Assembly: GCA_903834475.1 (NCBI GenBank)
Contig: CAILJH010000226.1
Location: forward strand, 1-42,718
DNA from: an uncultured Prolixibacteraceae bacterium
GTDB lineage: Bacteria > Bacteroidota > Bacteroidia > Bacteroidales > Prolixibacteraceae
DNA length: 42,718 nucleotides
Reading direction: 5' to 3'
In this document: piece by piece, positions 9,801 to 16,943 of the stretch
Layout: each line of letters begins with the position of its first letter
Position numbering within the stretch: the first letter of the stretch is position 1
Notes under the pieces: generated by a model
Seen by the model: the letters and a program-made list of their open reading frames with translations, nothing else
Database searches by the model: none
What the model was told of the DNA's origin: nothing
Made by a program: the position numbers and the translations under genes

Positions 9801-9952
9801 CCGTCAATGGAACCGAAGTGTCTGGTATTCAGGTAAAAATACAGAGTTCCGAAATTCAAATTGAAATTCCTCCTTCTTGCTCAGGAATCTATTTACTGAG
9901 AATGATTCTGGACGATGGTCAGATCATTTCAAAGAAAATCATAATCCGCTAA
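6836..9952 (+). CDS. Large secreted PUL protein: toroid-like domain + Ig/PKD-like + LamG + T9SS sorting domain
   Basis: The protein has 1038 residues and a signal peptide ending near residue 20 (LSFAQ). Residues ~25-430 have repeated helix-pair patterns of an (alpha/alpha) toroid, for example AWLLYNAYLETGNRKYFEGA. A beta-sandwich cap extends to ~535. This part is paralogous to the truncated gene at 1-588. Two Ig/PKD-like domains follow (~540-650 and ~655-740). A LamG jellyroll spans ~745-945. A type A T9SS C-terminal sorting domain starts at IIRIYPNPT (~959) and ends in IISKKIIIR. It is therefore exported by T9SS and probably anchored at the surface. Conserved acidic stretches (PEPESSG, GEANDGGNDY) could hold catalytic residues, but no glycosidase or lyase family is recognised. 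It is separated from susCD by a terminator and a palindrome cluster. Confidence 0.85.
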   Translation: MIRYLLLLQLCIFSLLSFAQQGQLSISRIDQMPDLPKPLMIREWKTVAHDYDNFVFNTSKTGQYLPLSRLGTTGQFNYTDNIPLFLDSYIGAASHPNEAEAINIIPAIVGASLAGIDKSNQNGLNWVSKTKDFFNLKNGQNVYLNSYSTTSGSDWWYDVMPNIFFYQLHSLYPNASPEFITQFTSVADRWLNCVSQLGGTTKPWTLPNMNYRAFNLKTGLPLNESVPEPESSGSIAWLLYNAYLETGNRKYFEGAQLSMDYLSAMTTNPSYELQLPYGMLTAARMNAVEGTNYPLQKMLGWSFDRGALRGWGSIVGTWGGLDVSGLIGEANDGGNDYAFVMNGFQQAAALAPLPKYDKRFARSIAKWILNVTNASRLFYWNALPQPNQDSYSWASANDPTACIPHESMKQVLQGKTPFATGDAIGGGWASTNLSLYSGSSVGYLAAVVQTTNIPEILQIDLNKTDFYGENGLVSYLYFNPTSGAKQVNVNLPSGTFGVYDAITETTLFSGVSGSIQLSVPAGEVRLIRLYQSNLVPVARNGKLYAGNDVLDYHYQYNYAETLRIKSISTDKNPIITSSVFTAFCTVGNIPSGAQVQYEWFMDGAQIAGQNQSQVQLTATAKLSQPILKCRISSNGQTAEDTLKIQVVDRISAPPVLKGIQSESKYTGTGETNAFTALTLPVPGEVLEYHWSVSSGNLNQTNGNSVTWQAPGAPGVATITLKVTNQENLSTTLSIGALTKNTNLPSQTPLIWYPFDLDNRNAVADRFHATVIGATKTTDAWNIALKAYRFTSGQNIISTDNNADLNFADAVSLSCWVKCEELGSERFIISHGSWQQRYKLSITPEGRLRWTVKTNTGVADLDGSAPIDLNRFYHVTAVYTGYSMELYIDGVLDTFKAFSGAIQASTKPITIGRMDNVETQYALRGSVDEFKLWKVEIPPSQIVQLKNRWPTVVGNISADPIIRIYPNPTERIIHIEINGLVQAQHILLYTVNGTEVSGIQVKIQSSEIQIEIPPSCSGIYLLRMILDDGQIISKKIIIR

Positions 9953-10054
9953 TTTTGACTCAAAAACCTAAAGCCTCTAAGTTTGCCATTCTGCAAACTG
10001 AAATTCAATACAATAAAACTCAGGTTAAGTAAGTTCATTTAACAGGCAAATAAA

Positions 10055-10062
10055 TATCTTTG
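10055..10062 (+). promoter_or_regulatory. Bacteroidota -7 promoter element upstream of the small lipoprotein
   Basis: TATCTTTG matches TAnnTTTG and lies 72 bases before the ATG at 10135. No good -33 TTTG is seen at the expected distance. It suggests the lipoprotein has its own transcript. Confidence 0.5.
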
Positions 10063-10134
10063 CCCCGGACAACCTTTGCCTCCTCAGATGCATCTAATGT
10101 CGTAACATTTAAATATCCGGTAAAAGATAAAAAC

Positions 10135-10836
10135 ATGAAAAACCTAAAAATTTTCTCACTCATTTTGGTCATTGCAGTTTTGGCATCATGCAAGAAAGCC
10201 GACCAACAGGCAACCGGAATCGGTGATGCTGTTATTGTTGCCAAAAAATCCGGTTCAGAAACGGTTTATGGTCTTTCACTTTATGCATATACCTTCAGTA
10301 ACTTCAAAAGTGTTCAAGCTGTAAGTAGCGCTGTTCCAGGAAAAACATTTAACCTGAATGCATATCAGAGCAATAAATCAAACTTCTACTACGAAACTCC
10401 TGATGCCAGTTTTACCGCAACGCCGCCTGCTCCCGCCACGTATAATTTCTCCGCTAATTTTGAAAATGGCGTTTCGGGTACTTTTCAGGATGAATTAACC
10501 GATAAGGTTTTGGCACTTCCGGTCATTGACACATGCCTGTATTATTCAAGCAGGCATGCGCTGAGACTTACCTGGGAAAAGGTAACTGATGCCTTCAGCT
10601 ATTCGATCAACATTCTTGATGGCGAAAAAATTGTTTTCGGGAGCGTGGAATTATCCAATACAGTCCAATCATTTGCAATCAGTGCCAGTGGAGGTGGATG
10701 GTTTTCAGGTTTTACTCCGGTGAGCGGGAAAACATACACCGTCAGGATGAATGCGTTCTTGTTTGAGGCTCAAAACGATGCATACAATGTTCAGGCCATA
10801 TCTGTTAAAGATACAACTGCAGTCTGGGGAAATTAA
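10135..10836 (+). CDS. Small lipoprotein of unknown function
   Basis: This 233-residue protein starts at ATG 10135, because the signal peptide (LILVIAVLASC, lipobox Cys20) begins there. An in-frame upstream ATG at 10060 overlaps the -7 promoter element and is unlikely. After the Cys comes KKADQQ. The body is beta-rich. The C-terminal ~110 residues (LRLTWEKVTDAFSYSINI, ending KTYTVRMNAF) have a fibronectin-III-like pattern. No specific family is recognised. It follows the PUL but probably has its own promoter, so membership in the PUL is only suggested by position. Confidence 0.75.
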   Translation: MKNLKIFSLILVIAVLASCKKADQQATGIGDAVIVAKKSGSETVYGLSLYAYTFSNFKSVQAVSSAVPGKTFNLNAYQSNKSNFYYETPDASFTATPPAPATYNFSANFENGVSGTFQDELTDKVLALPVIDTCLYYSSRHALRLTWEKVTDAFSYSINILDGEKIVFGSVELSNTVQSFAISASGGGWFSGFTPVSGKTYTVRMNAFLFEAQNDAYNVQAISVKDTTAVWGN

Positions 10837-10940
10837 TTGCTAAATGGTTTAATTGTTGGATGGTTTAAAATCAGGATATATTCAACAAGCAATTAACCCA
10901 TTTGACCAATTAGCCATTTAACCATTCAGCCATTCATCAA
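10837..10940. repeat. AT-rich inverted array of TTAATTG / ATGG units
   Basis: The left part (10837-10869) contains two TGGTTTAA units and TTAATTG. The right part (10885-10933) contains their inverse units: TTAACC twice, CCATT three times and CAATTA. Together they can fold into a long imperfect hairpin between the lipoprotein gene and prfB. It may act as a terminator-like structure or be a degenerate low-complexity repeat. Confidence 0.5.
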
Positions 10941-10978
10941 TCTTTCCTTTCTTTCATAGTTTATCACGTTTCATTTTC

Positions 10979-10986
10979 TACTTTTG
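10979..10986 (+). promoter_or_regulatory. -7 promoter element of prfB
   Basis: TACTTTTG matches TAnnTTTG and lies 25 bases upstream of the prfB ATG (11012). No clear -33 TTTG is present. Confidence 0.6.
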
Positions 10987-11011
10987 CTTCAGTAATTTGT
11001 AAAACAAAGAA

Positions 11012-12107
11012 ATGATACTTAAAGAACAGGTTAAAGGTCTTTTAGATCGCCAGGATGCGTTAAGGAGGCATCTTTGACTACGATCAAAAACTAATACAAC
11101 TTCAGGAAGAAGAACTCAAAACCCAGGATCCTAACTTCTGGAACAATCCAAAAGACGCTGAAGCACAGATGAAAGTGATCCGTTCGGTCAAGATATGGAC
11201 CGATGGATTTAAAAAAGTGGCCCAACACATGGAAGACCTCCTGGTTTTGTATGACTTCTATGAAATGGAAGAAGCCACTGAAGACGATATCGAACAGCAT
11301 TTCAACGAAACACTTTCATTAATCGAAGCGCTTGAAGTCAAGAATATGCTCCGGAAAGAGGAGGATAAACTGGGTGCCATGCTTCGCATCAACGCAGGTG
11401 CCGGCGGAACCGAAAGTAACGACTGGGCCGAAATGCTGATGCGCATGTACATGCGATACGGCGAAAAACAAGGTTACACGGTAAAAACAGTCGAATATCA
11501 CGGAGGCGACGAAGTCGGCGTAAAAAGCTGCACCATCGAATTCGAGGGTGAATATGCCTATGGTTATTTGAAAAGTGAAAATGGAGTTCACCGGCTGGTG
11601 CGACTTTCACCTTTCAATGCTCAAAGCAAGCGGATGACTACTTTTGCTTCGGTGTTTGTTTCTCCTGCAATCGACGATACCATTGAAGTTGAAATCAATC
11701 CTGCCGACATTACCTGGGATACGTTTCGTTCAGGCGGTGCAGGTGGTCAGAATGTGAATAAAGTTGAAACCGGTGTTCGTCTTCGTCACGCCCCAAGCGG
11801 CATTGTGATTGAGAATACTGAAAGCCGTTCACAATTCGGAAATAAAGACAATGCGCTTCGATTGCTGAAATCTCAGCTTTACGAACTGGAGCTTCGGAAA
11901 CGACAGGAAGCGGAACAGCTGATCAATTCCACCAAGAAAAAAATTGAATGGGGATCGCAAATCCGTTCGTATACCATGCAGCCATACAAATTGGTAAAAG
12001 ATGTCCGCACCGGTTTCGAATCGGGCAATGTGCAGGCTGTGCTTGACGGAGGAATTGAAGGATTTATCAAAGCATTCCTGATGGAATTCAGCGATGATCT
12101 TAACTAA
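11012..12107 (+). CDS. prfB: Peptide chain release factor 2, with programmed +1 frameshift
   Basis: RF2 releases the peptide at UGA and UAA stops. The gene starts at ATG 11012 and reads 21 codons to an in-frame TGA at 11075-11077. The site AGGAGG-CAT-CTT-TGA-C (11063-11078) is the classical RF2 autoregulatory +1 frameshift signal, with the same 3-base spacing between the Shine-Dalgarno-like element and CTT as in E. coli. The coding sequence is 11012-11074 joined to 11076-12107, giving 364 residues. The stop-recognition tripeptide SPF is at 199-201 and the catalytic GGQ at 244-246 (SGGAGGQNVNK). Starting at the methionine at 11169 would lose ~52 residues. When RF2 is scarce the ribosome stalls at TGA and shifts, making more RF2. 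A -7 promoter element is at 10979. Confidence 0.96.
11063..11078 (+). promoter_or_regulatory. prfB programmed +1 frameshift site
   Basis: The internal Shine-Dalgarno-like AGGAGG (11063-11068) and a CAT spacer precede the slippery CTT (11072-11074), the TGA stop (11075-11077) and C at 11078. The peptidyl-tRNA on CTT slips forward to TTT, and decoding resumes at GAC (Asp). Confidence 0.95.
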
Positions 12108-12133
12108 TGAATGAAATTACTTTTAAAAGAATG

Positions 12134-12217
12134 GTCATTGATCGTCATTTCTTTCACGTCATTAGCTCCGCGTCATTTTTACTGACGACAAATGACAATT
12201 GAATGACAATTAATGAC
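12134..12217. repeat. Array of GTCATT units facing AATGAC units
   Basis: GTCATT occurs at 12134, 12144, 12158 and 12172. Its inverse AATGAC occurs at 12191, 12202 and 12212. All lie in the 127-base gap between prfB and the GNAT gene. The array can fold into a long imperfect hairpin. It could act as a terminator or transcript-end structure, or be a degenerate repeat. A related AATGACAAATGAC string occurs in the atpD-atpC gap near 25235. Confidence 0.5.
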
Positions 12218-12234
12218 AACATCAAACATATCAC

Positions 12235-12834
12235 ATGAACGCAATTATACGACTTGCTGAACGACGCGATGTTCCCGGAATTCTGGAAATCTATTCTCCA
12301 TTTATTCTGAATACCTCAGTCACTTTTGAAGAAACGGTTCCCGATGAAGAATCTTTCTGGAAACGGATGCAGGAAATCATGGCCGAATTGCCTCTTCTGG
12401 TTTGTGAAATGGATGGCCGGATTGCCGGATATGCTTATGCATCGGGATACCGCAGCCGCGCATCGTACCGTTGGTCCAAGGAAGTTTCAGTCTATATTCA
12501 TCCCGATTTTCACCGGAGAAAAATTGCAGATGCTTTGTACACCAGTCTCCATGAGCTGGTCCGTTACCAGGGAATTTCGAATTTACTGGCTATTATTACC
12601 ATGCCAAACGAAGCGAGTGTTGCGTTTCATGAATATTTTGGATACCGCAAATGTGCCGAATTCTCAAAAGTTGGATACAAACTGGGAGAATGGCAAAATG
12701 TTGGTTGGTTCGAATTGTTTATTCAGGATGAGAAGCAATCCCCCAAAGACCCGGTATTACGTTTGGACGAAATAAAAGGTCTTCCTGTGTTTCAGGAGGC
12801 CATACAGAAAGGATTGGAGAAAATAAGCAAGTAA
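12235..12834 (+). CDS. GNAT N-acetyltransferase, phosphinothricin acetyltransferase-like
   Basis: This 199-residue cytoplasmic protein resembles the PAT/YncA group of GNAT enzymes, which transfer acetyl from acetyl-CoA to amino groups of small molecules. Seen are the N-terminal IRLAERRDVPGILEIY, the central GYAYASGYRSRASYRWSKEVSVYI and the late VAFHEYFGYRKCAEFSKVGYK blocks. The acetyl-CoA pyrophosphate loop is weak: HRRKIAD stands where the family has Q/R-x-x-G-x-G/A. About 30 extra C-terminal residues extend beyond the usual length. It lies 24 bases upstream of ppk, so co-transcription is likely. The substrate is unknown. Confidence 0.85.
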   Translation: MNAIIRLAERRDVPGILEIYSPFILNTSVTFEETVPDEESFWKRMQEIMAELPLLVCEMDGRIAGYAYASGYRSRASYRWSKEVSVYIHPDFHRRKIADALYTSLHELVRYQGISNLLAIITMPNEASVAFHEYFGYRKCAEFSKVGYKLGEWQNVGWFELFIQDEKQSPKDPVLRLDEIKGLPVFQEAIQKGLEKISK

Positions 12835-12858
12835 ATAGGAATACGGAAAAAGGAAATA

Positions 12859-15261
12859 ATGGATAAAATAAGCAAATACAACAATCGCGAAATTAGCTGG
12901 CTTTCGTTCAATGAAAGGGTGCTTCAGGAAGCCGAAGATCAGGCAGTGCCATTGTTTGAGCGAATCAGGTTTTTGGGGATTTTCTCGAATAACCTCGATG
13001 AGTTTTTCAGGGTGCGCGTTGCTGCAGTTCGCCGGATGCTCGAATTTGGGAAAGATGAAGAATCCTTGCTGGGCGATATTACTCCTGCCGAACTGTACGA
13101 TCAGATTCAGGAAACGGTTGTCAAGCATCAGCAAAAAGCTCAGGAGATTTACCGGAATATCTTTCAGGAAATGGCCAATGAAAACATTTTCATGGTTGAC
13201 GAAAAACAACTCACTCACGAACAGGGTGTTTATGTCCGGAAATATTTCAACATCAAAGTACTTCCGAACATTGTTCCCATCATGCTTGGCAAAAGCATGA
13301 AATTTCCATATTTGCGCGACAAATCGGTTTATCTGGCTGTCAAATTGTCGAAAATAAAATCTCCTTCGAAATTTGCATATGCACTCATCCGTGTGCCCAG
13401 CCGCTCGGTTTCGCGGTTCCTTGTGTTACCCGATCAAGGCAATAAAAAATTCATTATCATGGTGGATGACGTGATTCGTTTCTGCCTGAATGATATCTTC
13501 CCGATTTTCAATTTCGACCATTTTGAGGCATTCACCATCAAAGTTACCCGCGATGCTGAGTTGGATATCGACGACGACATTTCGAAAAGCTACCTTGAAA
13601 AGATGGAAATCAGTCTAAGGAAACGAAAAGTCGGAATACCTGTCAGGTTGATCTATGACCGTGATATGCCAAATGATCTGCTTCAGTTCATCATGAAAAA
13701 GATGAAGCTTGAAGGCGAAGAAAAAACAGTCGCCGGTGGACGGTACCACAATCACAAGGACTTCATGAATTTTCCTGAAATCGGGAAACCTCACCATTAC
13801 TACCAATCCCTGCCACCAATACCGCACAAGGATTTGGTCCCGCATCAAAGTATCCTGAAAAAGTTGCGGCAAAAAGATGTTTTGCTTCATTATCCCTACC
13901 AAAGTTTTTCCCACTTCATTGATTTTTTGCGCGAAGCAGCTATCGATCCAAAAGTGGAGGAAATCGGGATCACCATCTACCGGGTTTCTGAAACCTCGAA
14001 AGTGGTGAATGCCCTGCTGAATGCCATCCGGAACGGTAAAAAAGTAACCGTGGTGATTGAATTGCAGGCCCGGTTCGATGAAGAAGCCAACATCTTTTGG
14101 TCGAACAAATTGCAGGAAGAAGGTGCCCGTGTAATTAATGGCATACCGGGATTAAAGATTCACTGCAAACTCGCCTGGGTTCAGCGAAGAGAGAAAAGCG
14201 GACTGCGAAATTACGCGTACATTGGAACAGGAAATTTTCATGAAGGAACTGCGCGTGTTTACGGAGATAAAGGATTGCTTACTGCCGACCATGAGATTGC
14301 CAACGAAGTGGCCAATATGTTTGAATTCTTTAAACACACCTATACACATTTTAATTTTAAGCAGATTGTTGTCAGCCCGTTTTCGATGCGCAATTTCTTT
14401 TTGAATAAAATTGATCAGGAAATTGCCAATGCAAAAAAAGGGAAAAAGGCCTACATGATCCTGAAAATGAATAGCCTGATTGATCAGGAAATGATCGACA
14501 GATTGTATAAAGCAAGCCAGGCCGGAGTCACGATTCAGCTGATTATCCGCGGAATTTTTGGCTTGAAAACGGATGATCCGGTATTGAGTAAAAACATTGA
14601 AGCCATCAGTATTGTCGATAAATTTCTGGAACACACCCGCGTCTTCCTGTTTGCCAATGGCGGGAAAGAAGACATCTATATTTCGTCGGCCGACTGGATG
14701 ACACGTAACCTCAATCGGCGCATCGAAGTTGCCTGCCCGATTCATTCACCTGAAATCAGGAATGAATTGAAGGAATTACTCCGCATTCAGCTGCGCGACA
14801 ATACCAAGGCCCGAATTCTCGACAGTGAACTCACCAATGCATACAATAATCCAAATAATGGAACACGTTATCGTGCCCAGGTCGACTACCACAATTACAT
14901 TAAAAAAAGACATCAGAATAACATGAAAATCTATCACAACCCACGCTGTTCAAAAAGTCGTGAAGCACTCAAATTTCTGGAAGAAAAAGGATTCGAAATT
15001 GAAGTCATCGATTACATAAAAAATGGAATCACTGCACACGAGATTAAGGATTTTCTCCATAAATCAGGACTAAAAATAGCCGATATTATCCGGACCAACG
15101 AAGCACTTTACAAAGAAAAATACAAGGACAAGGAATTCACCAAGGATGAATGGATCAGCATTTTGATTGAAAATCCGAAACTGATTCAGCGACCTTTGAT
15201 TATCAAAGGAACTCACGCAGTTATCGGCCGGCCTGTCGAGGAAATTCACAAGTTAATCTGA
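12859..15261 (+). CDS. ppk1: Polyphosphate kinase 1 fused in frame to an ArsC-like domain
   Basis: Residues 1-688 are polyphosphate kinase 1, which polymerises the gamma-phosphate of ATP into polyphosphate. Seen are the N-terminal NREISWLSFNERVLQEA, the autophosphorylated His435 in LKIHCKL, and GTGNFHEGTARVYGD. Residues 689-800 form an ArsC/Spx-family thioredoxin-fold domain with Cys697 in YHNPRCSKSR, a downstream Arg in IIRTNEALY, and QRPLIIKGTHAVIGRP, so its arsenate-reductase-type active site looks intact. The two parts normally are separate proteins. The junction lies just after a run of seven A (14902-14908). One more A would end PPK at a TAA (14919-14921) two bases before the ArsC ATG (14923). 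It could be a real fusion, a slippage-controlled fusion, or a sequence error. Intergenic gaps to the neighbours are short (24 and 27 bases). Confidence 0.88.
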   Translation: MDKISKYNNREISWLSFNERVLQEAEDQAVPLFERIRFLGIFSNNLDEFFRVRVAAVRRMLEFGKDEESLLGDITPAELYDQIQETVVKHQQKAQEIYRNIFQEMANENIFMVDEKQLTHEQGVYVRKYFNIKVLPNIVPIMLGKSMKFPYLRDKSVYLAVKLSKIKSPSKFAYALIRVPSRSVSRFLVLPDQGNKKFIIMVDDVIRFCLNDIFPIFNFDHFEAFTIKVTRDAELDIDDDISKSYLEKMEISLRKRKVGIPVRLIYDRDMPNDLLQFIMKKMKLEGEEKTVAGGRYHNHKDFMNFPEIGKPHHYYQSLPPIPHKDLVPHQSILKKLRQKDVLLHYPYQSFSHFIDFLREAAIDPKVEEIGITIYRVSETSKVVNALLNAIRNGKKVTVVIELQARFDEEANIFWSNKLQEEGARVINGIPGLKIHCKLAWVQRREKSGLRNYAYIGTGNFHEGTARVYGDKGLLTADHEIANEVANMFEFFKHTYTHFNFKQIVVSPFSMRNFFLNKIDQEIANAKKGKKAYMILKMNSLIDQEMIDRLYKASQAGVTIQLIIRGIFGLKTDDPVLSKNIEAISIVDKFLEHTRVFLFANGGKEDIYISSADWMTRNLNRRIEVACPIHSPEIRNELKELLRIQLRDNTKARILDSELTNAYNNPNNGTRYRAQVDYHNYIKKRHQNNMKIYHNPRCSKSREALKFLEEKGFEIEVIDYIKNGITAHEIKDFLHKSGLKIADIIRTNEALYKEKYKDKEFTKDEWISILIENPKLIQRPLIIKGTHAVIGRPVEEIHKLI
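14902..14925 (+). other. Poly-A junction between the ppk1 and ArsC-like coding parts
   Basis: Seven A residues (14902-14908) followed by G lie 14 bases before the ATG (14923) that begins the ArsC-like part. In the reading frame as given there is no stop. In the -1 frame a TAA occurs at 14919-14921. The run is therefore the point that decides fusion versus separate proteins. Confidence 0.7.
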
Positions 15262-15288
15262 TCCTGAACCAACGATATTCCGGGTAAG

Positions 15289-15795
15289 ATGGAAACAAAT
15301 TCTGTGGCTTTTTTCAACGATCAAAAATATCCGGAACTATCGGTAAAGCCAATCATTGCGGCCTGGCAAATTATTAATCCGGAGAATATCGGGAATCTGA
15401 TCCGCCTTGCCGACAATTTGGGTGCAGAAGATGTGTTTATTCTGGGTGAAAATTTTCATCTCCGGATGTCATCCATTAAAAAAACTGCCGGGCTCAGTTT
15501 CGATCGCATCAAACTTTCGTTTATCTCGCCTGATGCCTTTTTTAATCAGATCAGCGCTGAATATCAATTGGTAGCCATTGAAACAAGTGAAGAATCCACC
15601 AATATTTTTACAGAAAAACTTTCCCAAAATATTGTTTTCCTGCTTGGAAATGAGCGCAACGGCTTGCCTGGTGAAATCCTCCGGAAATGCAATGCTCAGG
15701 TTCATATCCCAATGACAGGTTCATGCAAATCGATGAATGTTTCGCATGCGCTGGCTGTCGCGTTATTTGAATGGCAAAGGCAAATGCTTTTTTAA
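15289..15795 (+). CDS. SpoU/TrmH-family RNA 2'-O-methyltransferase
   Basis: This 168-residue SPOUT enzyme methylates a ribose 2'-OH of tRNA or rRNA using S-adenosylmethionine. The three family motifs are visible: NPENIGNLIRLADNLGA (motif 1, ~30-46), LLGNERNGLPGE (motif 2, ~118-129) and SMNVSHALAVALFEWQRQ (motif 3, ~148-165), which builds the trefoil-knot cofactor site. The protein has only the catalytic domain, without the N-terminal substrate-binding domain of RlmB-type enzymes. It lies 27 bases after ppk1 and 30 bases before oxyR. Its RNA target cannot be assigned. Confidence 0.88.
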   Translation: METNSVAFFNDQKYPELSVKPIIAAWQIINPENIGNLIRLADNLGAEDVFILGENFHLRMSSIKKTAGLSFDRIKLSFISPDAFFNQISAEYQLVAIETSEESTNIFTEKLSQNIVFLLGNERNGLPGEILRKCNAQVHIPMTGSCKSMNVSHALAVALFEWQRQMLF

Positions 15796-15825
15796 GTATA
15801 TTTATCGCACCAAAAATTAAAAACC

Positions 15826-16767
15826 ATGATCACACTGACTCAGCTGGAGTATATTGTAGCTGTTGATACGTTTCGCCATTTCGGCCGTGCCGCTGAAAAT
15901 TGCTTTATTACTCAACCCACACTGAGTATGCAGATCAAAAAGCTGGAAGAAGATCTGGAAGTCGTCATTTTCGACCGTAGCATACAACCCCTGATTCCAA
16001 CGGACATTGGTAGCCGGATCATCGAACAGGCCAGAATAACTCTTCAGGAATCGCAGAAAATAAACAACATCATAAAAGATCACAAGAACCTGATTTCAGG
16101 AGAACTGAAAATCGGAATAATCCCGACATTGGCTCCCTACCTTTTGCCTTTGTTTATTGGGAATTACAAGCGAAAATACCCCAACATCAACATCAAGGTG
16201 GAAGAATTGACTACGGCAAACATTATCGACCGGCTGAACCGTGATATGATTGACGTGGGCATTCTGGTCACTCCGCTCAAGGAAGATCGAATCAACGAAA
16301 AGCCCATTTTTTACGAAGGAATGTTGCTTTACCTGCACGATGACCATCCGCTGGCTACAAAACCAAAGATCGAACTGAAAGATATTGCCACTCCGGAAAT
16401 ATGGCTATTAAGCGACGGCCATTGTTTTCGCGATCAGGTAATCAACCTCTGTGCTTTTAATGGCGCAACAAACAGTGCCTTACCTTTCCATTTCGAAGCC
16501 GGGTCGCTTGAAACAATCATGAACATCATCGATAAAGAAGGCGGTATGACCATAATTCCTGAACTGGCCACGATCGGAATGAGCGAAGCACGTTTCGACC
16601 ATGTCAGGAGATTTACTGACACCAATCCGCTTCGTGAAGTTAGTTTGGTATATTCCAGGCACTTTGCCAAATACAAACTCGTCGAATTGCTTTGGAAGGA
16701 AATATCTGCATCCATGCCCGAAAAGCTGCTGCAAAAGAATCGGGGAAATATTGTTGAATGGCGCTAA
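15826..16767 (+). CDS. oxyR: OxyR-type LysR-family peroxide sensor
   Basis: This 313-residue transcription factor has an N-terminal winged helix-turn-helix (~1-60, LTQLEYIVAVDTFRHFGRAAE then TQPTLSMQIKKLE) and a C-terminal periplasmic-binding-like effector domain. The OxyR redox pair is present as Cys200 and Cys209 in DGHCFRDQVINLC, with exactly the spacing of E. coli Cys199/Cys208. This separates it from ordinary LysR regulators. Hydrogen peroxide forms a disulfide that switches it to activate catalase, peroxiredoxin and iron-storage genes. None of these targets is adjacent. The suf operon that reads toward it makes Fe-S clusters and is a plausible but unproven target. Confidence 0.93.
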   Translation: MITLTQLEYIVAVDTFRHFGRAAENCFITQPTLSMQIKKLEEDLEVVIFDRSIQPLIPTDIGSRIIEQARITLQESQKINNIIKDHKNLISGELKIGIIPTLAPYLLPLFIGNYKRKYPNINIKVEELTTANIIDRLNRDMIDVGILVTPLKEDRINEKPIFYEGMLLYLHDDHPLATKPKIELKDIATPEIWLLSDGHCFRDQVINLCAFNGATNSALPFHFEAGSLETIMNIIDKEGGMTIIPELATIGMSEARFDHVRRFTDTNPLREVSLVYSRHFAKYKLVELLWKEISASMPEKLLQKNRGNIVEWR

Positions 16768-16883
16768 ACCTTGTTTATCGTTTCATTCAACGGCTATAAA
16801 TTCGCAATTTTCTTCCCAACATCGAAACAAGAAGCCTGAAACTGGTACACTTGAAGGAATTTTGGTAAAAAGTCCTGAAATAA

Positions 16884-16914
16884 TTTGGTGACTAAGAAAA
16901 TTGGCTTATTTTTG
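16884..16914 (+). promoter_or_regulatory. Full Bacteroidota promoter of tRNA-Glu/rpsT
   Basis: TTTG (16884-16887), a 19-base spacer and TATTTTTG (16907-16914) match the -33/-7 consensus TTTG-N19-21-TAnnTTTG. The tRNA begins 29 bases downstream. This is the best promoter match in the window. Confidence 0.75.
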
Positions 16915-16943
16915 CAGTCCCAAAATCAGGGAATTAATAAGTT

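Noticed and set aside
10060-10134. Upstream in-frame ATG of the small lipoprotein
   Set aside because: It overlaps the -7 promoter element, and the lipoprotein signal peptide begins at 10135.
11169-12107. prfB starting at the methionine at 11169
   Set aside because: The frameshift signal at 11063-11078 and the 21-codon leader from 11012 give the full-length RF2.
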